A DNA stretch of 64,000 nt from Pseudovibrio sp. M1P-2-3. GTDB lineage: Bacteria; Pseudomonadota; Alphaproteobacteria; Rhizobiales; Stappiaceae. The notes under the pieces are model-generated. The model did not search any database, was not told the DNA's origin, and saw nothing but the letters and a program-made list of their open reading frames with translations. Both the position numbers and the translations under genes were made by a program. The number at the start of each line of letters is the position of its first letter. The stretch's first letter is position 1. Of the stretch, positions 25,870 through 37,300 are shown one piece after another. Where the stretch lies: the NCBI RefSeq assembly GCF_031501865.1, contig NZ_JARRCW010000001.1, positions 3,616,001-3,680,000 of the forward strand, written 5' to 3'.

Positions 25870-28824
25870 CTAATCTTCTTGAACCATACTCATTACGATG
25901 GATATCGTGGGACACGACACACCTTTGCCCCTTCCGAACAAGATCTCATGCATGAAGGTAAGCATCTCATTACGGACAATTTTGGCCATCTCCACCTCGC
26001 GCTGAGCGACGGCAACCATACCTGAATGCATAGCCTGGCTCCCCTCGGAGACTTCCTCAGCTCGCTTGTCCTCCAAAATCGCTTGGCGCAACGAAATGAT
26101 ACGATCAAGTTCGAATTGGAATTTCCTCAATTGCTCGTTTGCTCGATCCTCTAGGTTAGCTAGGTGTTCGGAGAGATATTGCTGAGCGCTTTTCTGAATG
26201 CTAGAAATTTGGTTTATTCGCTCTCTAGTAATTAATTCAATGGGAAGGCGGAACATTTTTTTCTCTTTCCCGCATGCCCAGATTTTCTTTTTTCCTAACC
26301 GAGAAGTTTCTTCACTCACATAAGCAAGCGGTATCAATATGGATTCAAGCTGTTCCTGTTCAAGCGGTTTCCAGCTGCCCTCCTCGAAGCGTTTACCTTG
26401 AATAAAAAGACGTGCACGCAAATTAAGACGCATCCATCTCTGAAACGCCAAATAGTTGTCTCGAAGTCTGTCTTGCTCTCTTTCCAAGACGGTTCTCTGA
26501 GCATGGGAGGTGGCGCACGCGCGTATTTCCTTGGCAGCCTCAGACCAGATTTCAGGCAAATGTGTGTCAGGAAGCGGATCGATCAGGCCGACAGAAACCA
26601 AGACCGTGCCGTCATTTGCAATAGCTGGGTGTCCCTCCGGCGCCCGAACTACCACCTGAGGCACCGAACCTCCTCCGAAGATTTCTCTCCCACGATTCAG
26701 ATAACCATTGACGAGGGCATCATGTAGACGATTTCCGTGATCCAGAAAGTGCAAGGGACGCTCCGAAGCCTCGCCCTCGTCTGTTGCTACCGTACGTATG
26801 GCTGGAGCAGACAAATAGCTACGTTTGTGAAAAAACGGTTTATGATCGTCCCGGAAACGCCCAGTCGCCATGTCAGGCAATGGGAAAAGCGGCTTTGCAC
26901 GCCTATCGCCACCTTCCGCATACCAGAGAGTGCTAAAATGGGCACCTCTTTCCGTCTTTTCTTGTCTCCTGCCAATCTGAAAATCATGCGACCGCCCCAT
27001 CAGATCGAGCCAATGTCCCATGGCTTCTTCCGACGCTTCCGTTGGGGTAGTAAAGCTCTTACGGGGCTTTGACATAGTAGGACCGGGTATGGTCCCAGCT
27101 ACCCAACTATCCCAATACGACTTCGCCAGCTCTGGTGCCCACGGGTCAAGTTCCGTTAGAGAAGAAGGCAGAACAGCGCCTTGATCGAATTTATTTACGC
27201 AATACTGATTACCGGGCAGGAAACCACGCGCTGCATCAGCTTGAACGTTATAAAGCTCTTCCATCTCTGCTTCTGATATCGGCGGCAATGGGCACTCGAA
27301 AACCCCCGTTCCCGACAACACCTGTACGACAGCTTGCTCCTGCGAACCTTCTATCACAAATCGCCAGATCCTAATGTTCTGTGGCTTGTTCCTATGCCCC
27401 TGAATAGTCTCGGGACGCAAGCGATCGACCCGTCCGATGAGCTGATCAATCGCAACAACATTCCAAGGGACAGAATAAAAAACAATATTCCTAGCGAAAT
27501 GATGGAGGTTGAGACCAGCCTGCACCCATTCGCCCACCAAAAGAACGCGATTTTCACCAGAGAGCAGCGGCGCAAGGTCCTCCCGCGTACGTCGGAATGT
27601 TATCTCGCTAGCAGCCTCCGTAGTCGACATTCGGGCAAGATGTGAGATGCGATTCTTCAACTCAGGAAAATACCGTGGAAGCACCACCTCAAGTAAGTTC
27701 ATTGTCGGAGTATCACCACACACAATCACAAAGGCTTGGGCCTCGTCATTTGCCCATTCCTTCGACAACAGATCTAAAAGCGCCTCCAGACGGCTGTCTC
27801 CGGGATCGTCCATAGAATTGGTCAAAGCGTCATTCGCCAGTTCAGCAGCTACTCCTCCTATCTGCGCAAGTTCGCGCAGAAGCTGCCGAGAGGAACGGGC
27901 GCTTCTCTGGAGTAGCTTTACCTTAGTCCAAGTCGAACGGTCCGTTCCCTCATTATCGTCCATGACTGGGAAAGTAGATGCAACTTCAAACCGTAGCCGT
28001 TCCGTGCGGTTGGCCGGCACTACCATCTCGTGGCATTGTCGCCTAGGAAGGTAGTGTGCCCAGTCCGCTCGCCCGTTGCGGATGATCCGACGGTTAGCGG
28101 CCGCGACCTGGAATAAGGGAAACTTCGGACCTTCAATTTGCGCAAGCGCAGCCATCTCGCGCTCTCTCTGTAGCAAAGCTTCGATGATCGGGACTTCATT
28201 TCGTACTGCCTCTTTTGCCACTTCCGGTTCTAACATTCGCATAATGAGATCTCGCCATCGCGGCTCACCTAAGCGTGGCGTTGCGGAGAGAATAAGCACC
28301 TGCCGAAACATTTCCGATCTACTTGCAATATGTTCCGCGACTTCCATTGACATCGTTTGCGGCTCATCGACAATGAGCATATCGTAGCCATCTGGATCGA
28401 GGTTTGCCTTCCTTCCACCATCTTCTCGACGCAGGGTCAGATCTGCAGGACGTAGAAGTGTCACAGGACATCTATCACCCGCTAATGGATCAATTGAGGT
28501 CATCACGTGTGCACGTGTCCAGCACTCACCATTCCATTGTTCCAGTAGCCTTTCAGGAGCAATAATAACCGCACGATGTTCAGGCTTCTGCCACCTCAGA
28601 GCATTCAGGATCATAAGTGCTTGTACAGTTTTACCTAGCCCCACCTCGTCGGCAATGAGATGGCGTATTTTTGTTTCAGAGAGGATCCTGCGCACACTCG
28701 CGAGCTGATGGGGAAGTGGTTCCGCTGCTACTCCTAGTGCTCCGCCCAGCGCATTCGAAAGGGCTTCGGCCCGTCGACGCATAGCCTGAACGGCATTCGC
28801 AAAGGCAAAGTACTTGTCCATCAT
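25870..28824 (-). CDS. SNF2-type helicase of DISARM-like locus (DrmD-like)
   Basis: The predicted protein is 984 aa. The helicase core is near the N-terminus: Walker A LIADEVGLGKTVQALMIL (about residue 60), motif II MLIVDEPQTM (about 150; DEPQ rather than DEAH), motif III LILSATPR, and motifs V-VI in VGEWVQAGLNLHH ... AIDQLIGRVDRLRP (about 465). The C-terminal half is unassigned and ends in a long helical, coiled-coil-like stretch (about residues 880-970). It resembles the SNF2/RapA-type helicases that accompany DrmA and DrmB in class 1 DISARM. Its ATG overlaps the stop of the 988-aa gene upstream (ATGA), so the two are translationally coupled. Expected role: ATP-driven movement on invading DNA. 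Confidence 0.8.
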   Translation of the reverse strand: MMDKYFAFANAVQAMRRRAEALSNALGGALGVAAEPLPHQLASVRRILSETKIRHLIADEVGLGKTVQALMILNALRWQKPEHRAVIIAPERLLEQWNGECWTRAHVMTSIDPLAGDRCPVTLLRPADLTLRREDGGRKANLDPDGYDMLIVDEPQTMSMEVAEHIASRSEMFRQVLILSATPRLGEPRWRDLIMRMLEPEVAKEAVRNEVPIIEALLQREREMAALAQIEGPKFPLFQVAAANRRIIRNGRADWAHYLPRRQCHEMVVPANRTERLRFEVASTFPVMDDNEGTDRSTWTKVKLLQRSARSSRQLLRELAQIGGVAAELANDALTNSMDDPGDSRLEALLDLLSKEWANDEAQAFVIVCGDTPTMNLLEVVLPRYFPELKNRISHLARMSTTEAASEITFRRTREDLAPLLSGENRVLLVGEWVQAGLNLHHFARNIVFYSVPWNVVAIDQLIGRVDRLRPETIQGHRNKPQNIRIWRFVIEGSQEQAVVQVLSGTGVFECPLPPISEAEMEELYNVQADAARGFLPGNQYCVNKFDQGAVLPSSLTELDPWAPELAKSYWDSWVAGTIPGPTMSKPRKSFTTPTEASEEAMGHWLDLMGRSHDFQIGRRQEKTERGAHFSTLWYAEGGDRRAKPLFPLPDMATGRFRDDHKPFFHKRSYLSAPAIRTVATDEGEASERPLHFLDHGNRLHDALVNGYLNRGREIFGGGSVPQVVVRAPEGHPAIANDGTVLVSVGLIDPLPDTHLPEIWSEAAKEIRACATSHAQRTVLEREQDRLRDNYLAFQRWMRLNLRARLFIQGKRFEEGSWKPLEQEQLESILIPLAYVSEETSRLGKKKIWACGKEKKMFRLPIELITRERINQISSIQKSAQQYLSEHLANLEDRANEQLRKFQFELDRIISLRQAILEDKRAEEVSEGSQAMHSGMVAVAQREVEMAKIVRNEMLTFMHEILFGRGKGVSCPTISIVMSMVQED

Positions 28825-31787
28825 TCTACCCCCACAACATCGGGGAGGTCTTTTCCTGCTACACGTTGTCTCAAGACCACATAGCGGACTGCGCGAGAAG
28901 TGAATGCATCAGAAAGGCTGCACATTAGCGGCGTCACCCAGTCTCCCAGTTCGATAAGCTTTGCTGGCGCGAGCCAGAAAAGCAACAGAGCCCTTAATTC
29001 TTCTCGACTGATACGTCTGCGACCCGGTTGGCGGCCAACATCAACGTGTACAGAATCCAGCAAGTCGATCATCCCGTCAGGTGTCAGTGGGGAATGGTCT
29101 GTCTCTGCGAGCCGCTGCCAGCGTGCCTCGGGTAGGATCAGTCTATGGAACATTGTCAGCTTCGGTGCTGACACAGCGTCACGCAGTGTGTCTCTCCAGC
29201 GAGTATGCGGAAATGAAAGATCAACTTCCTCAAAGGAGGGTCGCCCTATCTCCTCTAAACGAGAAAGGAGCTCGTCATAGGCATCTATAACTACCATATC
29301 TAAGTCCTCTCCCCGCTCTTTGGACCAGAAGGACAATTCTTGCTCGGGTTCACGTAATTCACTGCTAAACCGTCGTATTAGAATGTCATCAAGAAGTTCC
29401 TGATCGCACCTGTCAGGGAAGTTGGGAAAAATCTCGCCCTTCGTCAGGCCACGCCGCCCGGCTAGCCTTAAAAAAGTTTGCAGCGGATCCACTAGTGTAA
29501 CATCTATTTGCTGCTCAAGCTGAGCCCAAGCCTCACCACAGAGCTGACCCACAGACGTGACTTCCAGACGAGCCAACGCTCTGCGGCGATGCAGTTCGCC
29601 GATCACATTGTTCGTCCGAGCTAGCCGCCATCCAATCAACGAACGCGCGACTTCTCTTAATCCGCAACGCCCCTCGTATGCATCGGCCTCACGAACCCAT
29701 GGAAGGGGTGTCGCCTTACCAAATTCATTTAAGTGAACTGATCCGTTACTGCCAACGATAATTCCTGAAGAAATCGCGCCAGGGCGGTCACAATCCGGCA
29801 ATAGCAATCGCGCTCCATCTTTACACGTATCCCCCTTCGGATCGACAAGTAGAGGAGCCTCGGAATCAGCCACTATCATCGGATAACTTAATCCAACCTC
29901 ACTACCCGCTGTTTCTGATGGTCGAAACCGTTGGTCTTCACCCAGCTCAAAACTGATCACCCTTGGACGGAGGTTGGACACCTTTTGCACCAAGTTATGC
30001 GCATTCAGGATGAACTCAACCGTTTTTCCTCCGATGTCTGTACCAATCTCGAGAAGTTGCTCTCGCGCATTTCGGAACAACGGTGAGAAACCGGTTAGTC
30101 TGGCAGGTAAACGCTCAAGCACCTCGGTCACTATAACCGGCGAATAACTTGAAACCTCAAGTCGAAGTTCCAGTTCAACCTTCTCTAGTGGCAACGGCGC
30201 GGAGACCGTCACGGCAATATTCCCGTTCAAAAAATCCTCAAGGCTTGGCCGCACCGGATCCAGATCAATGGATGCTGCAGCATCTTGCGACGTATCCACA
30301 ACTGTTAAGCTCCGTCCCTTCGGAGTAGCCCACACGCCTTCTGGTAGTTCCACAAAGCCTAGTTTCGCATCTGAATCTGTGATCACATGAGAGAAGATTA
30401 CACCTTCGTGTCCTTCCTCTGCCGTGAATGATTCTGGAAAGTCCTCTATAGCTCCGAATAGCGGAAACCCAGACATGAAGGTCATTGAACCCTCTTTAGC
30501 CGGGAGGCCGAATAGAACAGTTTCTTCTTCGATGTGGCCCTCGTCCCCAAGGAATTGACGTAGAACCTTAAGGTGTTCGGCCACATCAGGACGAAGCAAG
30601 GCCCACGACTCTGAATCGCCAAATGCCATGGTGTCAGGCGCAAGCAAATAGGTCGAGCAATGATCCACCTTGGAATGTTTAGGTATAGAGTAGAATTTCT
30701 CCTCATTTTTTCGTTTTTTGAAAACACGGAAGCGCGATGGTTCGAGACAGGCGAGTATTCCAACAGTCGCCTGAGATGCGACTTCGATCACTTTTTCACT
30801 ACCGATAATCGGCGGTTCAAGCTCAGTGAGATAGGGTAGCGGCACTAGACCGCCTGACAACAGGTCCGAGATGGAAACCACTGTTTCCGCACCTCGTATA
30901 TGAATCGAGTCCCCCGGAACATCTAGAGTTAAAAGAATCTCCTGACGTGTCGATATTGGTAGGACCGGCCCTTGGAGGAAGAGCCGCTCACCGTTTCGTC
31001 CATTCGGATCAAAAACAAGCTTACAAGGATCGACCTCAATCTTGCGTCGTCCGCCTTTCTTACGAGAAAGTATGGCCCTTGCTTCCGAAATCGATCTGTT
31101 AGCCCTCCTATCTAGCGCCAAGTCGGTAGCAATTCGGTCAATCACGTGATCGGAAAGCCAAGGCTCTTCGACGGGTTGCCCAAGCAGACGCGAAAACACC
31201 TCGACTGCCAAAACGCTGTCCTGCAACCAACTGGAAAACCTTATGGAAGACGATCCTTCGGCAATCTGTATTAGTCTGGCAAGGAATTCGCTGTCAGATG
31301 TAGGACGCAATCCTTCTCGGACAGTTCGCCGTAGCCCTTCCGCAATGGGCCTATGAATTTCCACAGGCGCGACAGCATTTCCGATCGGCCAAGCGATTAG
31401 AGGGAAATGCTCCTCCCAAGGCGTCGGTCCGGGTATTCTGATACGGTAGCGAAGAGCGATTTTGCGAAAAAGCTCGACTAAGCGCGCGCGCTCCGCAATG
31501 GTTGTCGTGATATCCAACTCGCGGGAGAGCACTGGCCAAAAATCGGTCCCTGTACCCCGATAGCGATAACCGACTTCGGTGGCGAGAATGCAAAGTGCCA
31601 GCGCGTGATCATCCCAGTAGCTTTCCGTAAGCGGATGGAAACGGAGCTGTTGAAAAATTGTCTGCCACAGCGCCTCTAGATCATTATCTCTCAGCGGATG
31701 CTCGATCAGGTAGACGTTCCTCAAACCGCGGCTTTTGGAAAGAGGTCCAAAATACTCGGCCAACTGTCTTCCTATTTCAACAAGCAT
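28821..31787 (-). CDS. Large protein of unknown family, first gene of the minus-strand defence operon
   Basis: The predicted protein is 988 aa and I do not recognise it. No Walker motif, nuclease motif or membrane segment is visible. Features: an N-terminal helical region with GYRYRGTGTDFWPVLSREL (about residues 73-91), a KKGGRRKIEVDP stretch (about 258), and a long beta-rich middle (about 270-680) with many short strands. The helical C-terminal third begins near EVARSLIGWRLARTNNVIGEL (about 715). Its partner is the coupled SNF2 helicase downstream. It may be the target-sensing or scaffold subunit of the system, an inference from position only. It is divergent from the UvrD-DrmA-DrmB operon across a 135-bp gap. 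Confidence 0.75.
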   Translation of the reverse strand: MLVEIGRQLAEYFGPLSKSRGLRNVYLIEHPLRDNDLEALWQTIFQQLRFHPLTESYWDDHALALCILATEVGYRYRGTGTDFWPVLSRELDITTTIAERARLVELFRKIALRYRIRIPGPTPWEEHFPLIAWPIGNAVAPVEIHRPIAEGLRRTVREGLRPTSDSEFLARLIQIAEGSSSIRFSSWLQDSVLAVEVFSRLLGQPVEEPWLSDHVIDRIATDLALDRRANRSISEARAILSRKKGGRRKIEVDPCKLVFDPNGRNGERLFLQGPVLPISTRQEILLTLDVPGDSIHIRGAETVVSISDLLSGGLVPLPYLTELEPPIIGSEKVIEVASQATVGILACLEPSRFRVFKKRKNEEKFYSIPKHSKVDHCSTYLLAPDTMAFGDSESWALLRPDVAEHLKVLRQFLGDEGHIEEETVLFGLPAKEGSMTFMSGFPLFGAIEDFPESFTAEEGHEGVIFSHVITDSDAKLGFVELPEGVWATPKGRSLTVVDTSQDAAASIDLDPVRPSLEDFLNGNIAVTVSAPLPLEKVELELRLEVSSYSPVIVTEVLERLPARLTGFSPLFRNAREQLLEIGTDIGGKTVEFILNAHNLVQKVSNLRPRVISFELGEDQRFRPSETAGSEVGLSYPMIVADSEAPLLVDPKGDTCKDGARLLLPDCDRPGAISSGIIVGSNGSVHLNEFGKATPLPWVREADAYEGRCGLREVARSLIGWRLARTNNVIGELHRRRALARLEVTSVGQLCGEAWAQLEQQIDVTLVDPLQTFLRLAGRRGLTKGEIFPNFPDRCDQELLDDILIRRFSSELREPEQELSFWSKERGEDLDMVVIDAYDELLSRLEEIGRPSFEEVDLSFPHTRWRDTLRDAVSAPKLTMFHRLILPEARWQRLAETDHSPLTPDGMIDLLDSVHVDVGRQPGRRRISREELRALLLFWLAPAKLIELGDWVTPLMCSLSDAFTSRAVRYVVLRQRVAGKDLPDVVGVE

Positions 31788-31922
31788 CGCGATAAATCCA
31801 TCTACTACTTGAATATTTTTGCCGTTATCGGCACAATTAAGACACGACTACATTTCAACTTTCAACGATCCTAATTTCAATGCACAAAAGCTTTTACCCC
31901 CCAAAAACTGCAAAGAATTTCA
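31788..31922. promoter_or_regulatory. Divergent promoter region of the defence locus
   Basis: The 135-bp AT-rich gap separates the two divergent operons of the DISARM-like locus and must hold both promoters unless they lie inside coding sequence. I see no confident hexamer pair or strong palindrome. The plus-strand gene starts at an ATG after CAAAGAATTTCA, without a strong ribosome site. Confidence 0.4.
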
Positions 31923-34385
31923 ATGGACAATCTAGTAGGAGATATGGGCTCAACTCCTGAAAAAGGTTACACTTCTCCTCGCACCCCGGCAATTTTTGCA
32001 GGTCTGAGGAACCAGCAGCAGTGGCGACCTCGCGGAATCGCTGATCTAGTGCGGCTCGTTGTGGAGCAACGGCGAGCTATTTCTGAGCCGGCGTTGATCA
32101 GCTGGTGCGATGACACCCTATCTACAATTCATACCTCTGCCGGTAATGTGCAACCACTAATTCGGGCGATTATCGATGCCCTAGTAGCCGTGGGTGACAT
32201 TGGGCGCAGCCGATGTTTCGGCGAGACCGTCCTCGTCGCGGTCGCCTGGTTTTCCGTGGAACTTCCCAAGTTCGGATACGCACTTCTCGGGGACTGGGCA
32301 ACGGAGGCCGAGCCAGAAGCAGGACACACGAGACTGGTACGGATAACTGACCGCACCAGTCCGGAAATTAGATCAAACGCAGTTACCCTGACGCAGTATC
32401 TCGGGTCTCCAACCCCAGAAGCTGTTAATCACATCAAACACAACTTCTACGCACCTATTCAGGGTGTTGGCCCTTCGCTCGAACGCATTGCCGGTATCTT
32501 TGGGAATCTTGACGCTTTGGAGAACAAGATTTTACTGGACGAAGCTAACCGTGGGCTAATCCACGCTTGGGCCGATTTGCCGGAAGTACAAACACCCAGT
32601 TCGAGTGCGAGAATCCTCACACCAGCACAGTTAGAGATCTCTTCAGCTCCAATGGATGCGCGCCAGCTCATTGAAGCAGGGCCCGGCTCAGGTAAAACCT
32701 TCACGGCTTGCCGCCGCGTCGCTCACCTCTTGGAACAGGAGAGTACCCAACCGGAACGCATACTCATTCTAAGTTTCACTCGCGTGGCTGTAGCGGAGTT
32801 GCGAGACCGCATTGCGAACGCTCTACCAGATCCCAGCAATGCTATGCGCATCCGAATTGCTACCTTTGACAGTTTCGCCGCCCGCCTTATCAAAAAGGCT
32901 TCTGATGAGGCGACCAACTTCGGTCACGAGGCTAGCATACGCCGCGCGATAAAACTTCTTCGCAAAAATCCGATCATCCGCGATTTTGTGTACGATCTTG
33001 ACCATATCATCATTGACGAGGCCCAAGACCTCGTAGGCGATCGGTGCGACTTCTGCAACGAGCTGATCTCTCAAATCCACGACGACTGCGGTGCGACCGT
33101 TTTTGGCGACAGCGCCCAAGCGATTTACAATCACGGAATTAGTGAGGCGCCCACAGAGACGCTAATGGAGCTCCTCTCTCATGATAACGACTTTATTCCG
33201 GTCAACCTCCTCGAAAACCATCGCACTCAATCACGTCATCTCCGCAATCTTTTCCAAGATGCACGCCGTGAACTGATAGAGCAGGCAAACACGGAGGCTG
33301 GGAATCAGCTCTGGGCTTCAACAAAACAGCGAATCGAGAAAGCTGCCGTCGAAACCGGCATCGCTGATGTCGTGGCCCGTCCTGATCTTACAGATCATGT
33401 GATGCTGATGCGAACCAGAGCAGAGGTGCATACTTTGGCTGCGCGTTTTCGTGAAGAAGGCAAGCCTTGTCGTATACGTTTGTCCGGTAGACCTAAACGC
33501 ATTGACCCATGGATAGCGGCTGCGATCGGTGATTTGCCCACAATGGAGCGGGTCAATCGAGAGGACATTGCACTCAACATAGCCCGCATCGTTGAGAATG
33601 TCCCAGAAGACATCGTTGAGCAAACCTGGAAACGGCTCCTGCAACTTTCTCCCGAGAAAAGTGACCAAATTCATGTTGGCGAAGTAGCCGCGGAACTGCA
33701 TGCAGGTGCCCCTTTGGAGCTTCTGTTGGATCACGAAGGTGCTTCCGGTCCTTTGTTATCCACGATCCACGCTTGGAAAGGACGGGAAGCAGCGAAAGTC
33801 ATTATACTCCAACGACCCAGTCTGCGGGAAAATTCTGATCCTCTGGAGGAAGCACGTATACTTTTCGTCGGAGCTACACGTGCTACAAATGAACTCAGGA
33901 CTGCCCGCGCCATTTTCCCGAACTATCTCCGCCCTTTACAAGGTGAACGGCGCTGGCGAGCGACGCAAACGTTCCAAGAAGTTGAGATAGGCCTTGATGG
34001 CGATGTTCCAACACCCGATGCAGTACTGCAACGTCCCTTGGAGCGAGGCCGCTCACAAGAACTCTGGCAAGCTGCAACCCGAAATGCCGCAGCCATTGCA
34101 GTCCGTAGTGGCCGGACTTGGAACATTTACACAGACCGAGGCGACAACACTCCTGAGGGCCAGCCTCTCGGTGAAATTTCCGCTACCTTCACTGAAGCAT
34201 TAACACTCCTGCCTGGCATCTCTTCAATCGATGAGCTGCCTAGCGTTTTGACAAACTTCCGTATTGTTGGAGCCACGACCTCGGTGACGCGCAAGTCGGA
34301 AGGTGGAAAACGTCAGATCTCCTTACAGCCCATGCTTGGCGGACTTGCAAGACTTTACAGGAGCGCGAAACAGGATGGCTGCTAA
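31923..34385 (+). CDS. UvrD/REP-type superfamily 1 helicase of the defence locus
   Basis: The predicted protein is 820 aa. After about 230 residues of unassigned N-terminus (possibly a winged helix around GIADLVRLVVEQRRAISEPAL), the SF1A core follows: Walker A IEAGPGSGKTFTACRRV (about 251), motif Ia LILSFTRVAVAELRDRI, motif II HIIIDEAQDLVGDRC (about 362), NLLENHRTQSRHLRN, motif V LLSTIHAWKGREAAKVIIL and motif VI LFVGATRATNEL. The last 11 bp overlap the start of the DrmA-like gene (ATGGCTGCTAA). UvrD-like helicases are not part of the DISARM core, so this is an added component. Expected role: unwinding or processing target DNA. Confidence 0.88.
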   Translation: MDNLVGDMGSTPEKGYTSPRTPAIFAGLRNQQQWRPRGIADLVRLVVEQRRAISEPALISWCDDTLSTIHTSAGNVQPLIRAIIDALVAVGDIGRSRCFGETVLVAVAWFSVELPKFGYALLGDWATEAEPEAGHTRLVRITDRTSPEIRSNAVTLTQYLGSPTPEAVNHIKHNFYAPIQGVGPSLERIAGIFGNLDALENKILLDEANRGLIHAWADLPEVQTPSSSARILTPAQLEISSAPMDARQLIEAGPGSGKTFTACRRVAHLLEQESTQPERILILSFTRVAVAELRDRIANALPDPSNAMRIRIATFDSFAARLIKKASDEATNFGHEASIRRAIKLLRKNPIIRDFVYDLDHIIIDEAQDLVGDRCDFCNELISQIHDDCGATVFGDSAQAIYNHGISEAPTETLMELLSHDNDFIPVNLLENHRTQSRHLRNLFQDARRELIEQANTEAGNQLWASTKQRIEKAAVETGIADVVARPDLTDHVMLMRTRAEVHTLAARFREEGKPCRIRLSGRPKRIDPWIAAAIGDLPTMERVNREDIALNIARIVENVPEDIVEQTWKRLLQLSPEKSDQIHVGEVAAELHAGAPLELLLDHEGASGPLLSTIHAWKGREAAKVIILQRPSLRENSDPLEEARILFVGATRATNELRTARAIFPNYLRPLQGERRWRATQTFQEVEIGLDGDVPTPDAVLQRPLERGRSQELWQAATRNAAAIAVRSGRTWNIYTDRGDNTPEGQPLGEISATFTEALTLLPGISSIDELPSVLTNFRIVGATTSVTRKSEGGKRQISLQPMLGGLARLYRSAKQDGC

Positions 34386-37300
34386 CACTACGCAAGATGC
34401 AAGAGACAGCATCATAGAACGACTTACCGAAGATATCATCGGCCCAAGCGACCCCAATGAAATTATCGATGATCGTCCATCTGACCGCTACTTGACGGGG
34501 ATCCTTTTCCCAATCAGGACTGCCCGCGATGCGGCTGAGGATGACGAATCTGGAGAGCCAAGTGACACTCAAGAATCAGATACTGGCATGGATAGTATCC
34601 GCGCTGATTCTACCTTCCGCCCTTCTTCTGCCGGCCTGTCATTTGCCGTACGCCCTCGATCAAAAGCGCAGGAAAGTACCCTAATTATTCGGATTAGAGC
34701 TGGTCGGTATGTAGCTGCCCAGCCGGAAGATGGCAAAGACACCACCTTAGAATCCGCACTGGCCCCGCTTTGGCAGCGCATCCCTCGAATAGCTGAAATC
34801 AGTCTACCCGTGAAGGAGACAAGGGGCACCACACTCGACCTAGCGACCAACGGGCTCTCCAACGCCACCCTGCACATGCGAGCGACATGGTGGGACGAAG
34901 TGCTACTCATAACTCTCGCAGTGAGCAACAGTACAGTGCTTAATCGGGGCGCATCCCGTGAAGAGAGCGAAGAGGCTGGCCTGTTTCAAACATCCATCCT
35001 TGTGGAGTGCTTGGACGGTGACTTTGTTCCGAAGCCCGAACACTTGATTACTGGTCAAAGTAATGATGACGAAGACGATAAGGCCTTAGCGCTGCTATAT
35101 AGGGATGTAGATAGCTATGCTGTCGGTCACAACTGTTCAGCCGACTGGCAAATGGGAGAAGACGGAAAGGTCGAAAGCGTCCATACGACTTGGCTACCAG
35201 AAACACTCATTCATCCTATCAGCGCGGAAGGCGATAATGTGTTCCGCCGTTTCGCCGCGGGTGGAGCCGCCGGGCCACTGGGGGCCTCTTGGCTCGCAAG
35301 TGCCAATCGCGTGGAAATCGTTCCGGCATTGACAAGTTTCGTCGATGCCTACGAAACTTGGATCGACGCGCGGCAGGTAGAATGCGCTGCACTACACGAC
35401 TTCCTGCGGGTGCAGGGAGAAAAACATTTAGATCAGTGCAGACAGGCCGCGGCTCGAATGCGACGTGGTATAGATCTTTTAGATACTTCAAATGTAGCCC
35501 TCGACGCCTTCAGTTTGGCCAACCATGCCATCGCTCTTCAACAAAGTTGGAAGGCCCCGAATCGTCCATTAGTCTGGCGTCCGTTCCAAATCGGTTTTGC
35601 GTTACTTTGCTTGCGATCTCTGGCTGATTCTGAAGACGAAGACCGGGATCTGATGGATCTGCTCTGGTTTCCAACAGGTGGCGGCAAAACGGAAGCTTAC
35701 CTTCTCCTCACTGCTTTCAAGATTTTCTTGCGCCGTCTGGAAGCAAACGGCGGACCAGACGGTGCCGGTGTCTCAGCTTTCATGCGATATACGCTCCGGC
35801 TACTGACCATTCAGCAATTTGAACGCGCATCGGCTCTGATCTGTGCCTGCGAGCTCATCCGGCGAGGTCTCATTGATACTGGACCAGTAGCGTTACCTCC
35901 ACATTTTGCCAATGACGCTGAGATCTCCATCGGATTATGGGTCGGCTCTGGAGCTACTCCAAATACTATAACAGAGGCAATAGAGGCCCTTGACAAGGAA
36001 ACAGAGGCATCCCCAAAACAACTGCAAAAATGCCCTTGTTGTCACTCGTTGCTCAGGTGCGCACCTAACGAAACGCAAAGTCGCATTGAGTTTCACTGCA
36101 TCAACACCAACTGCAAACTCAGTGGAACGCACCTGCCCATCTGGACAGTAGATGTCGATATCTATCGCCAGCTCCCAACCCTGATCATTGGCACCGTTGA
36201 CAAGTATGCCCAGATCGTACGCTCCGAAGATGCCGGCAAACTTTTCGGCGCGGGGACAGACCATCTTCCGCCTGAACTTATTATTCAAGACGAACTTCAC
36301 CTGATCTCGGGCCCTCTGGGAAGTCTCGCTGGCCTTTATGAAGTTGCCATCGACGAACTGTGCCAATCAGAAGGTGCACCTGCCAAGGTGATTGGCTCCA
36401 CCGCCACCATCCGACGCGCAAGAAATCAAGTCTCAGGACTCTTTGACAGAAACAGCTTTCAATTCCCCCCACCCGGTCTCGTTTCAACAAACTCGGGCTT
36501 TTCAGTAGAGGACCGCACGCAGCCTGGGCGGCGCTTTCTGGGGGTGAGCACAGTTGGCCGTTCCGCCAAGTTCGCACTTCAGGCGGTCGAAGCAAGCCTG
36601 CTGCAGAGCGGAGCGAACCTCCCGGACGATTGTCGTGACGGATACTGGACAGTTGTTAACTACTTCAATTCGCTTCGCGAACTCGGTGGTTCACTAGTGC
36701 TCATGCGGGATGACGTGGCTCGCACGCTGACCGTCCTGAAAGGCCGTCGGAAAACCGACATCGAGCGACGTGCCGACACGCAAATTGAACTCACCAGCCG
36801 TATTCCCTCCAGCGAGATCCCCGCGCACCTCAAGCAACTCGAAGCAATTTACGGAGAGGAAGGCGTAGTAGATATTGTTCTTGCGTCAAACATGATCTCG
36901 GTCGGTATGGATGTCTCGCGTCTCGGTTTAATGGTTGTCAATGGTCAACCAAAGACCATCGCTGAATACATACAGGCAACCAGCCGTGTTGGCCGTAACT
37001 CAAGCGCGCCAGGCCTCGTACTATCCGTTTACAACGCCAATAAGGCTCGAGACCGAAGCAGATATGAGTCTTTCACAAGCTGGCACCAGGCTCTCTATCG
37101 AGAGGTTGAAGCGACCAGCGTAACACCATTCGCAAAGCGGGCCCGCGACCGTGCCCTTCATGCGCCTCTCGTAGCCATGGCACGACATTTGCTACCTGGG
37201 TTCAATCGCCCCGACGCGGTCCATGGCGGCAAGGATGGCCTGCTTGATCTCGTAGATGACATCGTTGACAGGATCAGACGAATCGACCCAGACGAAGCAG

